64,000 nt of DNA from Shewanella psychrophila (GCF_002005305.1 NZ_CP014782.1:1984001-2048000), one strand, 5' to 3'; counted from the first letter of the stretch, positions 16,675 to 25,439 are shown. The notes: a model not told the origin generated them from the letters alone. Made by a program: numbers and translations.

Positions 16675-19464
16675 TTGTCAGAATCCTTGCAAATCATCAA
16701 AAGTCCCAATGATCTCCGTCGATATCAGCATTTAGTACTCGACAACGGTCTCTCCGTGCTCTTGGTTGAAGATATGGAAGCTAGCCAAGCCGCAGCATCT
16801 ATGGTGGTCAATGTGGGCCACTTTGATGATCCTGTTGAGCGGCCAGGTATGGCACATTTTCTCGAACATATGCTTTTTCTGGGCACTGAGAAATTCCCTG
16901 ATTCAGGCGAATACCACGCATTTATCAACCAACACGGCGGTAACAATAACGCCTGGACTGGCACTGAACACACTAATTTTTTCTTCAGTATTAATGCCGA
17001 TGTTTTTGAAGAGTCCTTAGACAGATTCAGTCAATTTTTTATCGCGCCATTGTTTAACGAAGGGCTCGTCGATCGTGAGCGACATGCCATAGAATCAGAA
17101 TTTAGTTTAAAGCTTAAAGATGACATTCGCAGAACCTACCAAGTGCAAAAAGAGACGGTCAACCCTGAGCATCCGTTTTCAAAATTTTCAGTGGGCAATT
17201 TGAAAACTCTTTCCGGTGAAGAATCCATTCTAAGAGAGGAGCTAGTCGAGTTTTATCACAGCCATTACAGCGCGAATATAATGACCCTATGTCTGGTGGG
17301 TCCAAGGCCGCTAGATGAACTTGAAGTACTGGCAGAGCAATATTTCAGCAAAGTAAACAATCACCAACTTGAGAAGCGCCACCCAGTGGTGCCTATTTAT
17401 CAGAAAGAGCAACTGACATCCCAGCTGCATATCATCCCACTCAAAGAACAGAAACGTGTGGCGATAACGTTCAGCTTACCAGCCATAGATCCTTTCTATA
17501 AACACAAGCCACTGACCTTTATTAGCCATTTACTGGGCTACGAAGGTAATGGAAGCCTGCTCTCCTATCTTAAAGAGCAAGGCTTTGCGGTTAATCTATC
17601 TGCAGGTGGCGGAGTCAATGGTTATAACTTTAAAGATTACAACATCAGTATTCAGCTTACGGAGAAAGGACTCACTCACCTCGATACCGTTATTCGCTGC
17701 ACGTTTGAATATATCGAACTTATTAAGACCCAAGGTTTAGAAGACTGGCGCTATCAAGAGCGGGCAAATCTGCTCAATCTGGCATTTAGGTATCAAGAGC
17801 AGATTCGGACATTAGACTTGGCCAGCCACCTCAGCATCAATATGCACCATTATGAGGTAGAGGATTTAGTTTATGGTGATTATAAAATGGACAGCCTTAA
17901 CGTTGCCGAGACGTTAGGCTTACTGCAACAGATGACGCCTTCGAATATGCGCATCCAGATCATCGCACCCGAGTTAGATACCGAGCGACAAGCAGCCTGG
18001 TACCACACCCCATATCAAATAAAGCCCATTACAGATGAGAGACTCAAATCTTGGAGTCATATTCAGGTTCGGCCGGAGCTTAAGCTACCGGACGCAAATC
18101 CATTTATTATATCGGACTCCATTCCCCGACCTGAAAAGAGTCAAAATAAGACCCCAGTTATCGTTTCTCAAGAGGAAGGGTATCGGATCTGGCACCGTAA
18201 AGATGATGAGTTTAATGTCCCTAAGGGTCATATGTACCTCTCTCTTGATTCTGAACATGCCGCTTCATCTCCCAGAAATGCCGCGTTAACTAGGCTCTAC
18301 GTTGAGATGTTACTGGGCTACCTGGTTGAATACACCTATCAAGCCGAAGTGGCAGGGTTAAGTTATAACATCTATCCTCACCAAGGTGGTATAACCTTGC
18401 ATCTAACGGGTTTTACCGGTAAGCAGGAAGCCCTATTATCGCTACTGATCAATAAAGCCAGAGAAAGAAATTTTACTCAGAATCGATTTAATTCAATCAA
18501 ACGACAGATTTTGAGGAATTGGTATAACCAAACCAGAGCTAAGCCAATCTCACAGATTTTCACCAGTTTAACAGTGACACTTCAAAAACGCAGTTATGAG
18601 CCATCACGCATGGCTGAAGAGTTAGAAGAGATCACCTTAGAAGATCTACATGAACACGTCAGAAAATTCTATGAGAAAATCCACCTCGAAGGCTTAGTCT
18701 ACGGCGACTGGTTGGTTGAAGAAGTTGAAACATTGGGCAAGCGATTAGACCATATCCTCTCCTTGGTCTCATCGCCCAGTGAGGAATCTGAACGTGAGTT
18801 GGTTGACCTTTCGGGTAAGGGAACGGTTCTACGTGAAATTACCGCATCTCACCAAGACAGCAGCATCATCATCTACTATCAAGCTTCTCAATCGAATCCT
18901 GAGACAATGGCCCTGTTCAGTTTATTGAACCACACCATGTCTTCGACTTTCTTTCACGAACTCAGAACCAAGAGACAACTGGGCTATATGGTGGGCACAG
19001 GTTACTTACCACTGAATCGCTATCCAGGTATCATATTTTATATCCAGTCACCAACATCGAGCCCTCTACAACTCTTAGAAGCCATCGACGAGTTTATTGC
19101 CGACTTTAACTACGCGGTTATGCAGATAACAAATCAGCAGTGGGAGCTCACTAAACAAGGGCTTATCAACCAAGTGATGGAACATGATGCCAACCTAAAG
19201 ACTCGAGGCCAACGCTATTGGTCTAGTATTGGCAATAAGGATTATGACTTTAATCAAAGAGAGTTGGTCGTGCAAGAGATTGAAAAGCTGACTCGCTCTG
19301 ACGTGATCAAGTTTATGATGCAGAGCATGCGTAACAAACTCTGTGACCGCTTGGTACTATTCACCACAGGTGATAATCACAGACATGAGGAACGTCTAAG
19401 CTCGGATAACATGATCACAGATCTACGTAGCTTTAAGCTTCAAGCGAATAAATTTAAATACTAA
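16675..19464 (+). CDS. M16 (pitrilysin/insulinase-type) zinc metallopeptidase
   Basis: Large 929-residue single-chain M16A peptidase made of four related domains in the N- and C-terminal halves. The inverted zinc motif HFLEH (H61, E64, H65) and the distal ligand region 'ERHAIESEF' (E142) are intact. The C-terminal substrate-clamp motif 'RTKRQLGYMVGTG' (about 764-776) matches pitrilysin-family enzymes. No signal peptide is visible, so it is probably cytoplasmic. The start is TTG, supported by GGAG at 16663-16666 with an 8-nt spacer. E. coli PtrA (periplasmic, about 960) is a relative, not necessarily an orthologue. Confidence 0.9.
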   Translation: MSESLQIIKSPNDLRRYQHLVLDNGLSVLLVEDMEASQAAASMVVNVGHFDDPVERPGMAHFLEHMLFLGTEKFPDSGEYHAFINQHGGNNNAWTGTEHTNFFFSINADVFEESLDRFSQFFIAPLFNEGLVDRERHAIESEFSLKLKDDIRRTYQVQKETVNPEHPFSKFSVGNLKTLSGEESILREELVEFYHSHYSANIMTLCLVGPRPLDELEVLAEQYFSKVNNHQLEKRHPVVPIYQKEQLTSQLHIIPLKEQKRVAITFSLPAIDPFYKHKPLTFISHLLGYEGNGSLLSYLKEQGFAVNLSAGGGVNGYNFKDYNISIQLTEKGLTHLDTVIRCTFEYIELIKTQGLEDWRYQERANLLNLAFRYQEQIRTLDLASHLSINMHHYEVEDLVYGDYKMDSLNVAETLGLLQQMTPSNMRIQIIAPELDTERQAAWYHTPYQIKPITDERLKSWSHIQVRPELKLPDANPFIISDSIPRPEKSQNKTPVIVSQEEGYRIWHRKDDEFNVPKGHMYLSLDSEHAASSPRNAALTRLYVEMLLGYLVEYTYQAEVAGLSYNIYPHQGGITLHLTGFTGKQEALLSLLINKARERNFTQNRFNSIKRQILRNWYNQTRAKPISQIFTSLTVTLQKRSYEPSRMAEELEEITLEDLHEHVRKFYEKIHLEGLVYGDWLVEEVETLGKRLDHILSLVSSPSEESERELVDLSGKGTVLREITASHQDSSIIIYYQASQSNPETMALFSLLNHTMSSTFFHELRTKRQLGYMVGTGYLPLNRYPGIIFYIQSPTSSPLQLLEAIDEFIADFNYAVMQITNQQWELTKQGLINQVMEHDANLKTRGQRYWSSIGNKDYDFNQRELVVQEIEKLTRSDVIKFMMQSMRNKLCDRLVLFTTGDNHRHEERLSSDNMITDLRSFKLQANKFKY

Positions 19465-19888
19465 CCTCTTAAAATTAGTCACTTGGCTTGGATACAACTC
19501 TTAGAATTACTCGCTTAGCATTAGCCACGTAGAGTAAGCTACTGAGAATGCACGGATCGACTTTGACTTGTGATAGAAATGAATCTTTCACATTCAGAGT
19601 CGTGAATTAATCCGGCCTCTCCAACTGTGAATGCAGCATTAATCAACAAATCAAAGAAGTCACAAAAATACTCATATTTCAGTCAAATAACCTAAGTCTG
19701 AAGGGTTGTTTAGTTTTTATGGTTAAACGAAGGAGATTATTAGGTGTAAAACAACAGGCAAGCATCAATCAATAATGATTATCACTAAACAAATTCCCTT
19801 CAAATTTTGACAAAGTCTTCACTTTCTGAAAAAGTGAGGTTAAATCCCTGTTGCCTAAGCATTACTGGCTAAGAATCAAACTAAAAAA
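19465..19888. other. intergenic region upstream of the GGDEF/EAL gene
   Basis: 424 bases without a credible ORF. It holds a Fur-like 7-1-7 site (19770-19784) and a possible -35 TTGACA at 19807-19812 with no convincing -10 box. AT-rich, especially the right half. Confidence 0.55.
19770..19784. promoter_or_regulatory. Fur-box-like site
   Basis: CAATAATGATTATCA matches the Fur 7-1-7 inverted repeat TGATAATnATTATCA at 12 of 14 specified positions. It lies 105 bp upstream of the GGDEF/EAL start, a place where a repressor could act. In AT-rich DNA such matches can be chance. Confidence 0.4.
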
Positions 19889-22800
19889 ATGATGCCAAAC
19901 GCGATTATGAAAACAATCATCACTCTCCTACTGGCCCTCTGTCTTTTCGGCCAGGCACAAGCTATTGATCAGCCATCTGAAATTTTTGACGAAACACATA
20001 TTGAAAATAATCAAACTTCTATTTTACTTAATTCCGAGTCATATAATGTTCCGGAGGGGCTTTCACAAAGTACGATTACGTCAATTATTGAAGACTCCGA
20101 GGGTTATATTTGGATTGGCACTCTCAACGGTTTAAACCGTTTTGATGGAAAAGAATTTAAGCATTACTTTGCTGACAAGTCTTCAGGGTTACCCAGTTCA
20201 TTCATCAGAAGTCTACTCTATACTGACGATGGCTCCATATTTGTCGGGACAGATAAAGGATTAGCAATATACGATCCTAAACTCCAAAATTTTAAGACTC
20301 AAATATTTAATTCAGAACACTTAAAAAAACCTATTTGGAGTATTTCTGGAACAAAAGATTTCTTAATTGTCGGCACAGACAATGGAATTCACCTTTTAAA
20401 AGATTTAAAAATAATTGAATCAAACTTCCATAGTGAATTACGTGAATCAAAGCAAGTAATAATAAATAACAATGATATTTACGTCAGAAATTATCACAAA
20501 GATCTTTACGGAATAACAAAGGGCAATTTCAATACTAAACCAAAAAAAATATCAGGAAACGTAAATGATATAATAAAAGTAAAAGACAAGCTATCCTATT
20601 CTAAAGCAGGAACGATTACAAATAAAACACCTGATTCTTTGGTAACAAACAAAATAATTCACGACAAGCTATTCAAAAAAGACAATGAGACATACTCAAT
20701 AAGTCAGGGGGTTATATTTAAAATTGACAATGATATTCCCGTTGCTGTTGGGAAAATAAAGGGATATGAATCTGGATCACAAATATCAACAATATTCGCA
20801 AATAATAGAGCATATTACATTGGTTTTTTAAATGAAGGGTTAAAGATAGTTAGTAACTCTAGTAACCTTATTAAAAGCATTACTCCACCCAATAAAAACA
20901 CATGGCATTTTGAGAAAGTTAATACAGATGAAATACTTATATCATCTGACGATAAAACAATAAAATTATATAATGAGAACTTAAAGCTTATAGCGAGTTA
21001 TAATACTGGTGTAGAAGGCTTTAAAAATTCATTAATTATAAATAACAATTTATATGTGGGAAGTTACGAAGGTTTAGTCAGCATCCCCTTAAACACATCA
21101 ACATCCAACCAAAAGTCTCTATCTCAGGAAACCATTACGTACCTAACGTATGTTGAAGATACTCTTTACGCGGGAACGGCCTCAGGAAACGTCTTGCTTT
21201 TCAGAGAAAATATACTGATAGATAAAATAAAAACAAATGTAGATGAACCAATACTCGGTCTTCTAATAAAAGAACAAAAAAAGTTTTATATCGCGAGTCA
21301 AAGTGGGTTTTATCTTTACAGAAATGAACAACTAATAAAACTTTATGATGAACTGACATATAGCTTGGCTTTACATGAAAATGGTGTTTTATTTGGTACT
21401 TCCACCTCAATAATGCTCTTAAACACCACATCTAATACTATTTCAAAAGTATTTAGTAATAATAGAGAAATTTATTCAATATTTCATTCTAAAAATATCA
21501 CTATCGCATCCTCACTTAGCGAAATAATTTACATAAAAAACAAAAAAGAGTACATTTTTACGACAATGTATGGCAGTCAACATGAGTACAACACTCCAAG
21601 TGGCATTGAAGTAAACAATGATACTTTCCTTTTTGGAGGTATAGATGGTGTAAGTATTGTTTCATTAAAAACTTTGAATACTTATATCGAACACCCAATA
21701 AAGCCTAGATCCACTATTGATTCTTTTTTAATATTTAACAATCCAGTACACATTGGAAGTAAGTATTTACCTTATTCAGCTTCAAAAATAGAAAAGCTAA
21801 AACTCAACTATTCAGATTACCCATTCACCTTCAGGTTTAGTAGTCCCAATTCTAGCTTCAATAACATTGAATATTTTTACCAGATGTATGGTCTGTCAGA
21901 TGATTGGATATCAACAAAAGACATAGACTCTGCGACTTATACCAACCTTTCTCCAGGAGAATACACTTTCAACGTATTTTCTGTGGATAAATTGACTAAT
22001 AGTAAAGGCCCAACAAAAAGTATTACGATTGAAATAACTCCACCGTGGTGGCTATCCAAGCAAGCTAAATTTATCTACTTCATGCTTTCACTGATTATTT
22101 CAGGAGTGATCGTTAAAGGAGTTCTTAGACGAAGAGAAGTCCAGAACCAAATAGCTAAATCTGAAGAGCGCCTCAAGTTATCACTCTGGGGTAGTGGTGA
22201 TGAGATGTGGGATTGGGATATTGAAACCGGACAGATATACCGATCCAATATCTGGGGATCACTTGAATTTCCACGAGATGGTCAAAGATCAGGAGAAACG
22301 GGTGAAGAAAGTAATATTCACCCTATGGATCAGGAGCGCGTAAGTACGGCGCTTAATGACCACTTCTATGGTAAATCAGATCACTTCGAAGCCGCTTACC
22401 GAGTAAAAGGAAAATCCGATGAGTGGGTTTGGATATTAGATAGGGCTAAAATTGTCGAAAGAGATGAGAAAGATAACCCGCTTCGAATGACGGGTACTAT
22501 CAAGAACATCAACAACTTTAAAAATGCCGAAGAACAGTTAAGACTTTTTGAGCGTGCTATCGCCAATATTTCAGAAGGCATGTTTATTCTAGACTGTGAT
22601 TTTAGATTTGTAGAAGTGAATGAAGCCTGTTGTGAACTGTGTTTAAAAACCAGAGATAAATTTATTGGCGAGCAATTCAACTTCGACCTTTACCCAGATA
22701 GTTACTCAGAACAGATCCGTACAATATTAAATCAACAAGGTAGATGGAGTAATGATGTCGAATCGGCTAAGGGAGATGGTTCCAGCTTTTTAATGGAACT

Positions 22801-24217
22801 TACTGTCGATGCTATCTATGATGAACTGGGACAACTATCTCATTACGTCGGCGTATTTTCAGATATTTCCCGTCGTAAACAACAAGAAGAAGAGCTTAGA
22901 AAACTAACCAACAACGATCTACTAACTAACCTACCCAATCGTTCAAGTTTGATGGTCACCTTAGGTAACCTGGTAAAACGTGATAGCCACCATACACTCA
23001 TGGTGCTCGACCTTGATAACTTCAAGAAGATCAATGATTCCTTAGGTCATCAAATCGGTGATGAGCTATTGATAAAAGTTGCTAAACGCATTGAAGCTGC
23101 TGTCCCCTACCACACCAGTATTTACCGTCTCGGTGGTGATGAATTCGCTATTCTCGTCGACGATAATCCTGATATAGGCTCCAGTGCCGTTATTGCTAAT
23201 AGTGTAATCGAAGCCTTCGTAACACCATTTGAATTGACCTCAGACAAGGTCGTAGTTGGCATGAGTATCGGTATCGTACTCTATCCTGAAGATGACCAAA
23301 ATGAGCAGGCATTACTGCGAAAAGCCGATATAGCCATGTACCACGCCAAATCCGGGGGAGGAAATCGCTATCAGTTCTACTCAGAATCACTGAATCGTAA
23401 CGCAATTAGACAGCTGGAAGTGGAAAACCTGATCAGACAAGGTATCAAGGAAGATCTGTTTGAAGTTTACTATCAACCTAAGATTGCTCTTAAGAGTGGC
23501 AAGATGGCAGGTATGGAGGCTTTAGTCAGGCTCAATCACCCAGTACATGGTCTCATCCCCCCTAGTGAGTTTATTCCATTAGCCGAAGAGAATGGTCTGA
23601 TCGTCGAAATTGGTGACATAGTCATGAAGAAAGCCTGCTTTGCGGCACAAAAATGGCGGAGTCAAGGAATCTTCAATGGACGCGTAGCAGTCAATTTATC
23701 TTCATATCAATTCGCTCTACCCGATCTACAGCAGCGTATAGAGTCAATTTTACGTCTAACTCAGCTCCCTGCAGCAAATTTAGAGCTAGAAATCACCGAA
23801 GGTACCGTCATTAAAGAGCCAGAAAAAGCAATTAAGGTGATGCAACAGCTCTCTAAGATGGGAGTAAGCCTAGCTTTAGACGATTTTGGTACTGGTTACT
23901 CCTCACTCTCCTATCTGAAACGCTTCCCAATTCATACGTTGAAGATAGATAAAGCCTTTGTGGACGATATTGATAAATCTGATCGTGATCTTAAAATGGT
24001 CGACTCTATTATTACTATCGCCCACAACATGGGGCTCTCAGTTGTCGGAGAAGGTGTAGAAGACGCCTCACAGCTCAGCATACTAAAAGCGCTTAACTGT
24101 GAGGAAATACAAGGATTTATATTCAGCAAGCCCGTTACGGAATCTCAGTTCACCGAATTATTACACAAAGAATTCATCGAACCTGACTTAGTACAAAATG
24201 GAAAAAAGGCAATATAA
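19889..24217 (+). CDS. periplasmic beta-propeller sensor, PAS-PAS-GGDEF-EAL c-di-GMP enzyme
   Basis: 1442 residues. Signal peptide (about 7-25); a periplasmic region (about 45-635) with two-component-regulator-propeller-like repeats such as 'SEGYIWIGTLNGLNRFDG' and 'DDGSIFVGTDKGLAIYDP'; a Y_Y_Y-type domain (about 637-724, ending ITPPWW); a membrane helix (about 726-744); two PAS domains (about 758-880 and 893-1005); GGDEF (intact GGDEF at 1082-1086); and EAL (EAL at 1210-1212, with DDFGTGYSS and 'GEGVED'). Both catalytic signatures are intact, so the protein may make and/or degrade c-di-GMP. The propeller region is much more AT-rich than the PAS/GGDEF/EAL part. Start choice between ATG 19889, 19892 and 19907 is uncertain. 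Confidence 0.9.
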   Translation: MMPNAIMKTIITLLLALCLFGQAQAIDQPSEIFDETHIENNQTSILLNSESYNVPEGLSQSTITSIIEDSEGYIWIGTLNGLNRFDGKEFKHYFADKSSGLPSSFIRSLLYTDDGSIFVGTDKGLAIYDPKLQNFKTQIFNSEHLKKPIWSISGTKDFLIVGTDNGIHLLKDLKIIESNFHSELRESKQVIINNNDIYVRNYHKDLYGITKGNFNTKPKKISGNVNDIIKVKDKLSYSKAGTITNKTPDSLVTNKIIHDKLFKKDNETYSISQGVIFKIDNDIPVAVGKIKGYESGSQISTIFANNRAYYIGFLNEGLKIVSNSSNLIKSITPPNKNTWHFEKVNTDEILISSDDKTIKLYNENLKLIASYNTGVEGFKNSLIINNNLYVGSYEGLVSIPLNTSTSNQKSLSQETITYLTYVEDTLYAGTASGNVLLFRENILIDKIKTNVDEPILGLLIKEQKKFYIASQSGFYLYRNEQLIKLYDELTYSLALHENGVLFGTSTSIMLLNTTSNTISKVFSNNREIYSIFHSKNITIASSLSEIIYIKNKKEYIFTTMYGSQHEYNTPSGIEVNNDTFLFGGIDGVSIVSLKTLNTYIEHPIKPRSTIDSFLIFNNPVHIGSKYLPYSASKIEKLKLNYSDYPFTFRFSSPNSSFNNIEYFYQMYGLSDDWISTKDIDSATYTNLSPGEYTFNVFSVDKLTNSKGPTKSITIEITPPWWLSKQAKFIYFMLSLIISGVIVKGVLRRREVQNQIAKSEERLKLSLWGSGDEMWDWDIETGQIYRSNIWGSLEFPRDGQRSGETGEESNIHPMDQERVSTALNDHFYGKSDHFEAAYRVKGKSDEWVWILDRAKIVERDEKDNPLRMTGTIKNINNFKNAEEQLRLFERAIANISEGMFILDCDFRFVEVNEACCELCLKTRDKFIGEQFNFDLYPDSYSEQIRTILNQQGRWSNDVESAKGDGSSFLMELTVDAIYDELGQLSHYVGVFSDISRRKQQEEELRKLTNNDLLTNLPNRSSLMVTLGNLVKRDSHHTLMVLDLDNFKKINDSLGHQIGDELLIKVAKRIEAAVPYHTSIYRLGGDEFAILVDDNPDIGSSAVIANSVIEAFVTPFELTSDKVVVGMSIGIVLYPEDDQNEQALLRKADIAMYHAKSGGGNRYQFYSESLNRNAIRQLEVENLIRQGIKEDLFEVYYQPKIALKSGKMAGMEALVRLNHPVHGLIPPSEFIPLAEENGLIVEIGDIVMKKACFAAQKWRSQGIFNGRVAVNLSSYQFALPDLQQRIESILRLTQLPAANLELEITEGTVIKEPEKAIKVMQQLSKMGVSLALDDFGTGYSSLSYLKRFPIHTLKIDKAFVDDIDKSDRDLKMVDSIITIAHNMGLSVVGEGVEDASQLSILKALNCEEIQGFIFSKPVTESQFTELLHKEFIEPDLVQNGKKAI

Positions 24218-24259
24218 AACCAACAAAATAAGCGATTAGTTTTAGGAAAACGATAAAAC

Positions 24260-24275
24260 TGGCATAACAACTGCA
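24260..24275 (+). promoter_or_regulatory. sigma-54-type promoter candidate
   Basis: TGGCATAACAACTGCA fits the consensus TGGCACGNNNNTTGCW with exact -24 GG / -12 GC spacing. Mismatches are T for C and A for G after TGGCA, and C for the first T of TTGC. Transcription would start near 24286, about 78 nt before the repeat-protein ATG. No enhancer-binding-protein site was identified. Confidence 0.5.
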
Positions 24276-24279
24276 AATA

Positions 24280-24356
24280 TTCTCTCAAGTGTCAAGAAAT
24301 ATGACACACCTACTGACTAGATACTTCAAGCTTTGAAGTATCAGAACTTGAGAGAA
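24280..24356 (+). promoter_or_regulatory. structured leader: outer dyad enclosing two hairpins
   Basis: Outer arms TTCTCTCAAGT (24280-24290) and ACTTGAGAGAA (24346-24356) are perfect 11-bp complements. Inside lie hairpin B, GTGTCA/TGACAC (24289-24294 with 24302-24307), and hairpin C, GATACTTCAA/TTGAAGTATC (24320-24329 with 24333-24342), a perfect 10-bp stem with a 3-nt loop. The right outer arm contains the purine-rich ribosome-binding segment before ATG 24364, so pairing could hide it. If the sigma-54 start near 24286 is right, most of the left outer arm is not transcribed and the dyad would act as DNA. Confidence 0.5.
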
Positions 24357-24363
24357 GAATATA

Positions 24364-24924
24364 ATGATTAAATTATTAGCAACGACTATCGCCCTTGTGT
24401 TATCAACTTCTACAATGGCATTTGAAACTCCTGCAATTAACTCTAATCAAGCACTCCTCTCGAGCACACCAAATGTTCAATTAGAACTAGCTGGCTCTCC
24501 GCACATTAAGTTTAAGCCTTTTGAACTCGCTGGCTCGCCACACATCAAGTTCAAGCCTGTTGAACTCGCTGGCTCTCCACACATTAAGTTCAAGCCTGTT
24601 GAACTCGCTGGCTCTCCACACATCAAGTTCAAGCCTGTTGAACTCGCTGGCTCTCCACACATCAAGTTCAAGCCTGTTGAACTCGCTGGCTCGCCACACA
24701 TCAAGTTCAAGCCTGTTGAACTCGCTGGCTCGCCACACATCAAGTTCAAGCCTGTTGAACTCGCTGGTTCTCCGCACATTAAGTTTAAGCCCGTAGAACT
24801 CGCTGGCTCTCCACATATCAAGTTCAAGCCTGTTCTACTCGCTGGTTCTCCGCACATTAAGTTTAAGCCCGTAGAACTCGCTGGTTCTCCACATATCAAA
24901 TTCACCAATCAAGAAATCGCTTAA
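24364..24924 (+). CDS. exported protein of eleven 13-residue tandem repeats
   Basis: 186 residues: a Sec-type signal peptide (about 1-19, MIKLLATTIALVLSTSTMA) and a 20-residue linker. Then residues 40-180 are eleven tandem copies of a 13-residue unit, consensus VELAGSPHIKFKP, the last truncated and followed by TNQEIA. The eight-residue core AGSPHIKF is identical in all copies. Only the first two unit positions vary (V, F or L; E or L). Each unit carries one His, two Lys and one Glu. No cysteine is present. No family is recognised. It could be a multi-copy peptide precursor, a repetitive surface or matrix protein, or a metal binder; nothing visible decides. A 39-residue gene follows 18 nt downstream. 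Context: immediately after a c-di-GMP enzyme gene but with its own promoter candidate. Confidence 0.85.
   Translation: MIKLLATTIALVLSTSTMAFETPAINSNQALLSSTPNVQLELAGSPHIKFKPFELAGSPHIKFKPVELAGSPHIKFKPVELAGSPHIKFKPVELAGSPHIKFKPVELAGSPHIKFKPVELAGSPHIKFKPVELAGSPHIKFKPVELAGSPHIKFKPVLLAGSPHIKFKPVELAGSPHIKFTNQEIA
24481..24909 (+). repeat. eleven tandem 39-bp units
   Basis: Eleven 39-bp units in phase with the reading frame (units begin at 24481, 24520, and every 39 bp to 24871). Units 4 and 5 are identical, as are 6 and 7. Units 8-9 and 10-11 share a two-unit (78-bp) pattern, pointing to past unequal exchange. No spacers, so this is not a CRISPR array. Confidence 0.95.
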
Positions 24925-24942
24925 GGTCTAAGGAGAATTATT

Positions 24943-25062
24943 ATGTTTGATTCAATAAAAAAAGCACTAGGCCTAACTCACAAGCCAGCACGTATTAAGG
25001 TACAACTTCCTGAAGGGCTGAGCCATTTAGAAGTTATCCCAGCTAAAGTCTGGTGGAAGTAA
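24943..25062 (+). CDS. 39-residue protein downstream of the repeat protein
   Basis: ATG at 24943 preceded by AGGAGA (24931-24936) with a 6-nt spacer, the best ribosome binding site in this neighbourhood. The 39-residue product starts MFDSIKKALGL, is basic (many Lys plus one Arg), has 'RIKVQLPEGLSHLEV' in the middle and ends with 'KVWWK'. No signal peptide or membrane helix; cytoplasmic by appearance. It is followed by a strong terminator, closing a two-gene unit. I recognise no family. Chaperone, regulator or second peptide are all open possibilities. Confidence 0.7.
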   Translation: MFDSIKKALGLTHKPARIKVQLPEGLSHLEVIPAKVWWK

Positions 25063-25109
25063 ACTAGCATTGAGCCTGAGCTGAATAAAATAGCTTGTGG
25101 AACAAATAC

Positions 25110-25140
25110 GAAAAAGGAGCCTAAGGTTCCTTTTTCGTTT
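25110..25140 (+). terminator. terminator of the repeat-protein operon
   Basis: GAAAAAGGAGCC/GGTTCCTTTTTC (25110-25121 with 25125-25136), 12-bp stem with one G-U pair and a 3-nt loop, with the U-run in the 3' arm and continuing CGTTTG. It lies 47 nt after the 39-residue ORF. Confidence 0.9.
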
Positions 25141-25214
25141 GTTATGTGGGGCTTTATAACTATATACAGCTACAACTTCCGCATCGGAAATAGCAAGCAA
25201 AACCAAACAGGAAA

Positions 25215-25439
25215 TTATAGTCTTAATGACCCTGAAGCCTTACCGACTGAACGTCGCCAAGCATAATGTTTATGAGTATTAAATAGGGGATAAGCTACAG
25301 GGCCAATCAAGAATCCCAGCAAGATCCAGCGCTTGACGCCCAGTCCTGCTCGAAAAGCCAAATTTCCCATAATGATACTCGATAGAAAAAGCACACAAAT
25401 AAGGGTTATGACACTTCCTACATTTGAAAATTCTAGCAC
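25215..25439 (-). CDS. small membrane protein of unknown function
   Basis: 74 residues with two likely membrane helices (about 8-28 and 38-52), a positively charged C-terminus and the segment 'GLGVKRWILLGFLIGPVAYPLF'. The start is GTG 25439, supported by GAGGTGG about 7 nt upstream, which argues that the frame is real. No family assigned. Confidence 0.55.
   Translation of the reverse strand: MLEFSNVGSVITLICVLFLSSIIMGNLAFRAGLGVKRWILLGFLIGPVAYPLFNTHKHYAWRRSVGKASGSLRL

Noticed and set aside
24477..24908. Long open frames on both strands across the repeat array (minus-strand 143 and 109 codons, plus-strand 91 codons)
   Set aside because: The 39-bp unit is a multiple of three, so any frame without a stop in one unit stays open across the array. 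No SD, and the 24364 frame has signal peptide and synonymous-variation evidence.
24481..24909. CRISPR array
   Set aside because: Units are contiguous with no unique spacers, in phase with a coding frame, and no cas genes are present.
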